Of a stretch of DNA of 50,067 bases, positions 45,700 to 50,067 are shown piece after piece. Position 1 is the first letter of the stretch. Every line of letters begins with the position of its first letter. The translations under genes and the position numbers were made by a program. The stretch is from Paracoccaceae bacterium (GTDB lineage Bacteria > Pseudomonadota > Alphaproteobacteria > Rhodobacterales > Rhodobacteraceae), in NCBI GenBank assembly GCA_018607905.1, contig JABBAP010000066.1, positions 1-50,067 of the forward strand, read 5' to 3'. The notes beneath the pieces were generated by a model. That model was not told the origin of the DNA, searched no databases, and saw only the letters and a list, made by a program, of their open reading frames with translations.

Positions 45700-45702
45700 C
45701 GG

Positions 45703-46527
45703 TTACGTCCCGTTTTTGTGTCGCGCGATTGCTGCGTTTAGTTCTGCACCAAATAGTATGATAGCGCCAGAAAAGTAGAGGAACAACATTGTGATAACGA
45801 TCCCCGCCAATGCCCCGTATGTGACAGAATAGGTGCCAGAATACGCGAGGTAGAACGACAATCCTGTTGCCATAATCAACCATGTGACTGTCGAAAACAG
45901 AGCGCCGGGCCAACGCGGAAATCCCCGAGCATGATGGTTCGGCAAATACCAGTGCAGGGTCCACATCAGAATATAAAACACAACAACACCAACAGTGTAG
46001 CGCATGATTGTGATATTCGTTGGGATATCCCAACTGGTGAAATCTTCGATGATATTGATCAATGCTGGAGCAAGAAGAATGCACAGGCCAAGAATGACCG
46101 CAGCGATTGCGGACACAATAACCGTGACCAGCGCCTTGGATTTACGCCTTATCCAAACACTGCCATCACGTTCACCGTAAATGCCATCAAAGGCGCGGTT
46201 TATTGCCTCAACTGCGCGCATCGCAGCCCAGATCGCCAAAACGATAAAGATCGTAAACAGGCCGTGGTCATGCGCCAAAACCTCCTCAAGGACTGGTTGC
46301 AGAACTTCTGCAAGATATTTTGGCGCAAATTCAAACAAAACCCCCACGGCCTCGGCACTACGATCATCCCCAATAGCCCAGCCGGTAAGCGAGACACAAA
46401 AAATGAGGAACGGAAAGATTGCAAGCAGCAGTGAATAGGCAATGTAGCCCGCCTGCATATCGCCGCCTCGTGCCAGAAACGCACTAAAGGCATCCCCTGG
46501 AACAGTGATCAATGGATGGGTTATCAC
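45703..46527 (-). CDS. YihY/BrkB family inner-membrane protein
   Basis: The 274-residue protein has about six membrane segments and the family stretches: [68 protein letters not shown], and [35 protein letters not shown]. The family was once called ribonuclease BN by mistake; its function is unknown, possibly transport. The start is GTG at 46527, overlapping the argC stop by four bases (GTGA), which fixes it. It is followed after three bases by ccmE. Confidence 0.9.
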   Translation of the reverse strand: MITHPLITVPGDAFSAFLARGGDMQAGYIAYSLLLAIFPFLIFCVSLTGWAIGDDRSAEAVGVLFEFAPKYLAEVLQPVLEEVLAHDHGLFTIFIVLAIWAAMRAVEAINRAFDGIYGERDGSVWIRRKSKALVTVIVSAIAAVILGLCILLAPALINIIEDFTSWDIPTNITIMRYTVGVVVFYILMWTLHWYLPNHHARGFPRWPGALFSTVTWLIMATGLSFYLAYSGTYSVTYGALAGIVITMLFLYFSGAIILFGAELNAAIARHKNGT

Positions 46528-47555
46528 GGGAACAATGGCGCCATTTCTAGGCCCATCGTTTCGGCTAGACCCAACATGAGGTTCGCGTTTTGAATGGCTT
46601 GACCAGATGATCCTTTGGTCAGGTTATCGAGCGTCGAGAATACCATGACACGCCCTGGTTTGCGGTCTGGGATTACACCGAGGTGGCAGTAATTAGATCC
46701 GCGCACGTGTTGCGTTGCAGGGGCCTCACCAAACGGGAGGAGATAAACGAAAGGTTCCTCGTAGTATTTTGCTTTGAGCGCTGCGTAGATCGCATCTGCA
46801 TCACCCTTCACGTAAATGGTCGCAAGGATACCGCGATTTTGCGCCAGCAAGTGTGGGGTGAATGTGACTTCGACAGATTTGCCTGCAATTAGCGACATTT
46901 CCTGATCAAACTCGGCCAAGTGACGGTGTGCAGCCACGTTATAGGCGCGGTATCCTTCGGAAACTTCGGAGTGCAGCATGCCTTCTTTTGCACTGCGCCC
47001 TGCCCCAGATACGCCCGTTGCTAGGTCAATTATTATGTCATCGGCCTCGATCACGTCTGCCGCAAGCAAAGGTAGGATTGGCATCAATCCCGTCATCGCA
47101 TTACAACCAGTTCCCGCCACAAGCCGTGCGGTTTTAATCTGTTCCCGGTAATATTCGGTAAGGCCGTAAACCGCTTCTTTTTGCAGCTCTTGTTGTGTGT
47201 GTTCGCCACCATACCATTTGGCATAGGTTTGTGGATCACGGAGGCGGAAATCTGCGGAGAGGTCCACGATTTTCACATGAGTTGGCAAGGTTCCGATTAC
47301 TTCTTGGCTGGTCGCATGCGGCAATGCACAAAACACCATATCGATACCTGCAAAATCGACTTCTGCGATTGTGGTCAGTTTCGGCAAATTCAAATGACGC
47401 AGATGTGGGAACACTCGGCCGTATTCAAGGCCAGCTTTGCGGTCAGCCGTAAGCGCCTTGATTTCCATTTGTGGGTGGGTTGCGATAAGGCGCACAAGTT
47501 CGGCGCCAGTATAGCCAGAAGCCCCAAGAATTGCGATATTTTTAGACGTCGTCAT
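46524..47555 (-). CDS. argC: N-acetyl-gamma-glutamyl-phosphate reductase
   Basis: A 343-residue enzyme of arginine synthesis that reduces N-acetylglutamyl phosphate to the semialdehyde. Seen: the nucleotide loop [47 protein letters not shown], the catalytic Cys151 in [10 protein letters not shown], and [16 protein letters not shown]. The ATG at 47555 follows AAGGA eight bases upstream; in-frame codons at 47576 and 47609 are less likely. It is the first gene of the argC-brkB-ccmE series. Confidence 0.95.
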   Translation of the reverse strand: MTTSKNIAILGASGYTGAELVRLIATHPQMEIKALTADRKAGLEYGRVFPHLRHLNLPKLTTIAEVDFAGIDMVFCALPHATSQEVIGTLPTHVKIVDLSADFRLRDPQTYAKWYGGEHTQQELQKEAVYGLTEYYREQIKTARLVAGTGCNAMTGLMPILPLLAADVIEADDIIIDLATGVSGAGRSAKEGMLHSEVSEGYRAYNVAAHRHLAEFDQEMSLIAGKSVEVTFTPHLLAQNRGILATIYVKGDADAIYAALKAKYYEEPFVYLLPFGEAPATQHVRGSNYCHLGVIPDRKPGRVMVFSTLDNLTKGSSGQAIQNANLMLGLAETMGLEMAPLFP

Positions 47556-47657
47556 GGCCGTTTCCTTCAAAGTCATGTGTGATTTACGGCAATACACAAA
47601 CGCGCGCAATCAACCGTTGATGATCAAGTTCTGAGGGTTTCGGTGTTCGCCAGCGCA

Positions 47658-48470
47658 TTATACGCCGTCAAACACCATTTTTCGGCCAATAAACCGTGTG
47701 GCAGCGATGCTAACGACATCAGAGTCGCCAGATGTGAAGCAACGTGTTTCGCCCGCATCACCGACCATATCAGGATGGCGGCGCAGGTAATCTTCAAGGC
47801 TCGCGGCTGTTAAGCGCCCTTGCGAGTAAACAGACACATCTGACCCAAGCGCATCTTGGAAAATGGTTTCTAGGATCGGGTAATGTGTGCACCCCAAAAC
47901 GGCGGCTTGCGGGTTTGGCATCCTGCGTTTCAGCGCCGCAACGTGGGATCGGGCCAATGCTTCTGCTAGTTCTAAATCATTGTCTTCTAATGCATCCACA
48001 AGGCCGCCACAGGGCTGTGCTTCTACATCGACACCAACTGCGCGAAACGCCAATTCCCGTTGAAACGCACGGCTGGCAACAGTTGCTGGTGTGGCAAACA
48101 GGGCAACTTGTTTCACTGCAACTTCGCGTGGCGGCGACTGATCGCCCCAATTGCGTTCGGTCATGGCTTCGATCATCGGCACAAACACACCGAGAACGCG
48201 TTTATCCTTTGGAACCCAATTCTCCTGCATCCGCTTTAGCGCCACGGCGGATGCAGTGTTGCACGCAAGGATCACAAGATTGCACCCTTGATCAAACAAT
48301 CGCTCACAAGCCCGCGTTGTAATGTTGTATATATCCTCAGAATCACGCACACCAATCGGCGCAATCGCGTTATCACCAAAGTAAACCAACGGCTGATCCG
48401 GTATCCGTTTGCGGATCGCCTCAAAGACGGTCAGGCCGCCAAGTCCGCTGTCAAATACACCTACAGGCAT
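47658..48470 (-). CDS. murI: Glutamate racemase
   Basis: A 270-residue enzyme that makes D-glutamate for peptidoglycan. The catalytic cysteines are Cys70 in [11 protein letters not shown] and Cys194 in [10 protein letters not shown]; Asp7-Ser8 in [11 protein letters not shown] bind the substrate. The ATG at 48470 gives the normal N-terminus and follows AAGGGG; the upstream open part to 48530 runs through a terminator hairpin and is not coding. The 5' leader is unusual: a terminator stands 25 bases before the start. Confidence 0.93.
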   Translation of the reverse strand: MPVGVFDSGLGGLTVFEAIRKRIPDQPLVYFGDNAIAPIGVRDSEDIYNITTRACERLFDQGCNLVILACNTASAVALKRMQENWVPKDKRVLGVFVPMIEAMTERNWGDQSPPREVAVKQVALFATPATVASRAFQRELAFRAVGVDVEAQPCGGLVDALEDNDLELAEALARSHVAALKRRMPNPQAAVLGCTHYPILETIFQDALGSDVSVYSQGRLTAASLEDYLRRHPDMVGDAGETRCFTSGDSDVVSIAATRFIGRKMVFDGV

Positions 48471-48494
48471 TTGGATACCCCTTGTATATAATGC

Positions 48495-48526
48495 AAAAAG
48501 GGCCCACGCTTTTGCGCAGGCCCTTT
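48495..48526 (-). terminator. Rho-independent terminator upstream of murI
   Basis: On the minus strand AAAGGGCC (48526-48519) pairs with GGCCCTTT (48504-48497), with a nested GCG/CGC pair closing an AAAA loop, followed by TTTTT (to 48495). It could end transcription from the LprI-like gene or act as an attenuator for murI. The upstream stretch CTTTCC/GGAAAG (48546-48541 with 48528-48523) can pair instead and would break the terminator stem. Confidence 0.75.
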
Positions 48527-48570
48527 CCAAAATCCGAAATGGAAAGATTAACGCTTGGCTATTCGGTATG

Positions 48571-48586
48571 TTAATTTATATTTAAC
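48571..48586. promoter_or_regulatory. CtrA-like site
   Basis: TTAA-N7-TTAAC, the full binding pattern of the cell-cycle regulator CtrA, occurs once here, about 100 bases upstream of murI. The stretch is very AT-rich, so chance is a real possibility. Confidence 0.2.
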
Positions 48587-48644
48587 TTACAATTACTTAT
48601 ATAGCGCATCATACATATGCTTATAGTGTGATACATAATATTTC

Positions 48645-49487
48645 TTACTGACTATGGTTTTTAATTAAAGTCATACACGCGTTTATGGTGGACTTCATAG
48701 CGTCAACATTGCCAGCTAAAAGCTTAACCGATAGGCTTGCTTTTCCAAATTCTAAATGAGTTTCTTGTGTATTATCCAATAAACTAGGTAGATATTTACA
48801 CGATTGATCGACCTCCCAGAAGAAAGTCGGTATGCCATCGGGAAAAAACGGTTTTTGGTTAAATGTTTCAGCACTTTTAATAAGAAAACCTGCACATTTA
48901 CTTAAAGATAGTTTCTCCCCATCAATCGCTGCATACTGACAACTTTGAGTTTGAGTGCTATCTTGCTTTTCTGAGCTGAGTTCTTCAGCAACTATTGGCG
49001 CGTCTTTCAACTTTGCGAAGGCTAACTTCTCTTCTTCAAAACGTTCAATTTCCAAATTCAACGCTCGCAATTCTGTTGTCAATGCATTCTCACGTAAAAC
49101 CAAAATTTCTTCTTGCTCGTTCAGCTGTGAAATTCGGTCTTGGAGAGAATTAGATTTTACGGCAATTGTTCCGTCTAAATAATCAAGCACTAGAATCCTA
49201 CTTCTATATGCACTTATTAAACAATCGACATTACCATCGCACGTGCCAAGACTTTTAATCCAATTAACTTGCTCACCTTTTAACCTTTTAGCGTCAGACA
49301 CGCTGCCACGTGCTTGTTTATAAACTGCAGCAAGCGTTTCATCTAACGTAGAAAGCTCGTCGTCGCTACATATTGCAATCTCGTTCGCAGTACTTGCTTT
49401 TGCACAGTTAAAACTGGCTGCGTCTGCAAATATTGGAATGCCACACGCAAAGGCGGTTGCTGTAATAAAACTAACTAAGTTCTTCAT
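48645..49487 (-). CDS. Secreted LprI-like (DUF1311) domain protein
   Basis: The 280-residue protein has a Sec signal peptide (residues 1-23, ending FADAAS) and a domain like the lysozyme inhibitor LprI at about 24-105: FNCAKASTANEIAICSDDELSTLDETLAAVYKQA, then EQVNWIKSLGTC, CLISAYRSRILVLD, with four cysteines. A coiled coil follows (about 115-160, ISQLNEQEEILVLRENALTTELRALNLEIERFEEEK), then a C-terminal domain I do not recognise. LprI-type domains bind lysozyme in some bacteria; this is not evident for all. The gene is more AT-rich than its neighbours, with many ATT/TTA codons, which fits recent acquisition. Confidence 0.75.
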   Translation of the reverse strand: MKNLVSFITATAFACGIPIFADAASFNCAKASTANEIAICSDDELSTLDETLAAVYKQARGSVSDAKRLKGEQVNWIKSLGTCDGNVDCLISAYRSRILVLDYLDGTIAVKSNSLQDRISQLNEQEEILVLRENALTTELRALNLEIERFEEEKLAFAKLKDAPIVAEELSSEKQDSTQTQSCQYAAIDGEKLSLSKCAGFLIKSAETFNQKPFFPDGIPTFFWEVDQSCKYLPSLLDNTQETHLEFGKASLSVKLLAGNVDAMKSTINACMTLIKNHSQ

Positions 49488-49581
49488 TCTTGTTCACACC
49501 TTCTTATACCAGTCTCACTATGCCACTTATCCAAAGCAGCCTTTAGCCTACTCAAACACATTAAATCTGCTGTTTTCCAGT

Positions 49582-49614
49582 AAAAAACGCACACACAGCC
49601 CTCTAATGCTGTGT
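49582..49614 (-). terminator. Possible terminator in the right-end region
   Basis: On the minus strand ACACAGC pairs with GCTGTGT around an eight-base loop (49614-49593), and TTTTTT follows after five bases (49587-49582). The distance to the T-run makes it weak. It lies about 105 bases after the terminal ORF. Confidence 0.35.
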
Positions 49615-49693
49615 AGCACCCAACGTACCCTACCCTCAAACTTACCCAATACAGCAAGCACACACGTGCTCTACGACACCACTGCACCGCACT

Positions 49694-49716
49694 CTTACAT
49701 CGGTTTCCGATGTAAG
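49694..49716. other. Perfect 10-bp inverted repeat next to the terminal ORF
   Basis: CTTACATCGG (49694-49703) and CCGATGTAAG (49707-49716) are exact reverse complements around TTT. It stands three bases beyond the stop of the ORF at 49719 and lacks a T-run, so a protein-binding site or mobile-element end is as likely as a terminator. The 231 bases from 49488 to 49718 hold nothing else convincing. Confidence 0.4.
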
Positions 49717-49718
49717 CA

Positions 49719-50060
49719 CTACTTGGGCGCTATGGGCTTGATGGCTTGTATAGGTTCGAAGTCTTGCTGTGACACTTGCTGTGTTGGTGCTGCTTGTTGG
49801 GATGGCTTTGGAGTGTTGTCAGACTTGGGTATAGGCAACGTGGGCAACGGCTTGCTACGCTTTGGCTGTGCAGTTTTCGCCTTCACACCCTCAATGTCTC
49901 GCGCCTCTTCCGTCATCATTGTCGCCATCAAACGCAGCACCTCTAAACGCACTGCTGCTTGCTCCTCGCTTGTTATGCTGCGTATTGCGTTCAGCGCACG
50001 TTGCACATCAGACAAAGCACTCACAGTGCCACCCCCATATGTGCAAAACTGCCACCCCAA
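49719..50060 (-). CDS. Hypothetical protein, possibly truncated by the window edge
   Basis: The frame stays open to the window end, so the gene may begin outside; inside the window the first candidate starts are TTG at 50060 and GTG at 50027 (behind GGGGGTGG). The product (about 102-113 residues) has a helical acidic first part (LSDVQRALNAIRSITSEEQAAVRLEVLRLMATMMTEEARDIEGVK) and a Lys/Pro/Gln-rich, low-complexity tail. I recognise no family. Codon use differs from the rest of the window. It could be a phage- or island-type regulator, but nothing proves it is expressed. Confidence 0.35.
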   Translation of the reverse strand: MGWQFCTYGGGTVSALSDVQRALNAIRSITSEEQAAVRLEVLRLMATMMTEEARDIEGVKAKTAQPKRSKPLPTLPIPKSDNTPKPSQQAAPTQQVSQQDFEPIQAIKPIAPK

Positions 50061-50067
50061 AACTGTA

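Noticed and set aside
48548-48586. Short minus-strand tail [12 protein letters not shown] before a TAA, considered as a remnant of a displaced gene
   Set aside because: Only twelve codons are open before an upstream stop; I cannot match it to a protein, and AT-rich sequence easily gives such a run.
49484-49687. 67-residue minus-strand frame ending in an ATGA overlap with the LprI-like gene
   Set aside because: The overlap is tempting, but the translation is extremely Cys/Trp-rich without fold character, starts at GTG, and runs through a terminator-like hairpin.

Overview
The window looks like a chromosomal segment of an alphaproteobacterium of the Rhodobacteraceae (Roseobacter-type). The signs are the gene order (ppiD-trpE-yibQ-trpGDC-moaC-moeA-lexA-comEC-gltX-gltA, then a ccm cluster with argC and murI), a LexA box of the GAAC-N7-GAAC type, a HemB without the zinc-binding cysteines, a Hint_2-domain protein, and a holin/muramidase pair of the gene-transfer-agent release type. 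Base composition appears moderate for that family, with many overlapping start/stop codons. I could not assign a genus. No tRNA, rRNA, CRISPR array or insertion sequence was seen, and no gap without a gene exceeds 300 bases.

Left third (1-16,100): the 3' end of a GNAT acetyltransferase; a MATE exporter; a membrane-anchored endonuclease/exonuclease/phosphatase-family protein; topoisomerase IV subunit parE; two secreted proteins of unknown function flanked by strong hairpins; a coupled pair (alpha-methylacyl-CoA racemase and Ldh-family dehydrogenase); a Tat-lipoprotein SYLF protein; an orphan YejA-like peptide-binding protein; a probable small RNA gene; an arsenate reductase-aquaporin pair; an acyl-CoA ligase coupled to a FrnE-like DsbA; and a Bcr/CflA-type exporter behind a perfect palindrome.

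Middle (16,100-40,700): Hint-domain protein, mfd, a small membrane protein, hemB, uup, an aminotransferase, then the conserved block. This runs ppiD-trpE, a divergent polysaccharide-deacetylase-like gene on the other strand, trpGDC-moaC-moeA (every junction overlapping), lexA with an array of four operator half-sites, comEC, gltX and gltA. Tryptophan synthesis, molybdenum cofactor synthesis, SOS control, DNA uptake and the entry to the TCA cycle sit side by side.

Right part (40,700-48,530), all on the minus strand: murI, argC-brkB-ccmE, a muramidase-holin pair, ccmF-ccmH and an enoyl-CoA hydratase. The lysis pair sits inside the cytochrome c maturation cluster and matches the families used to release gene transfer agents in Rhodobacter. 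Beyond 48,540 the sequence becomes AT-rich and then compositionally odd; it holds an LprI-like secreted protein and a poorly supported terminal ORF, and may be the edge of an accessory region.
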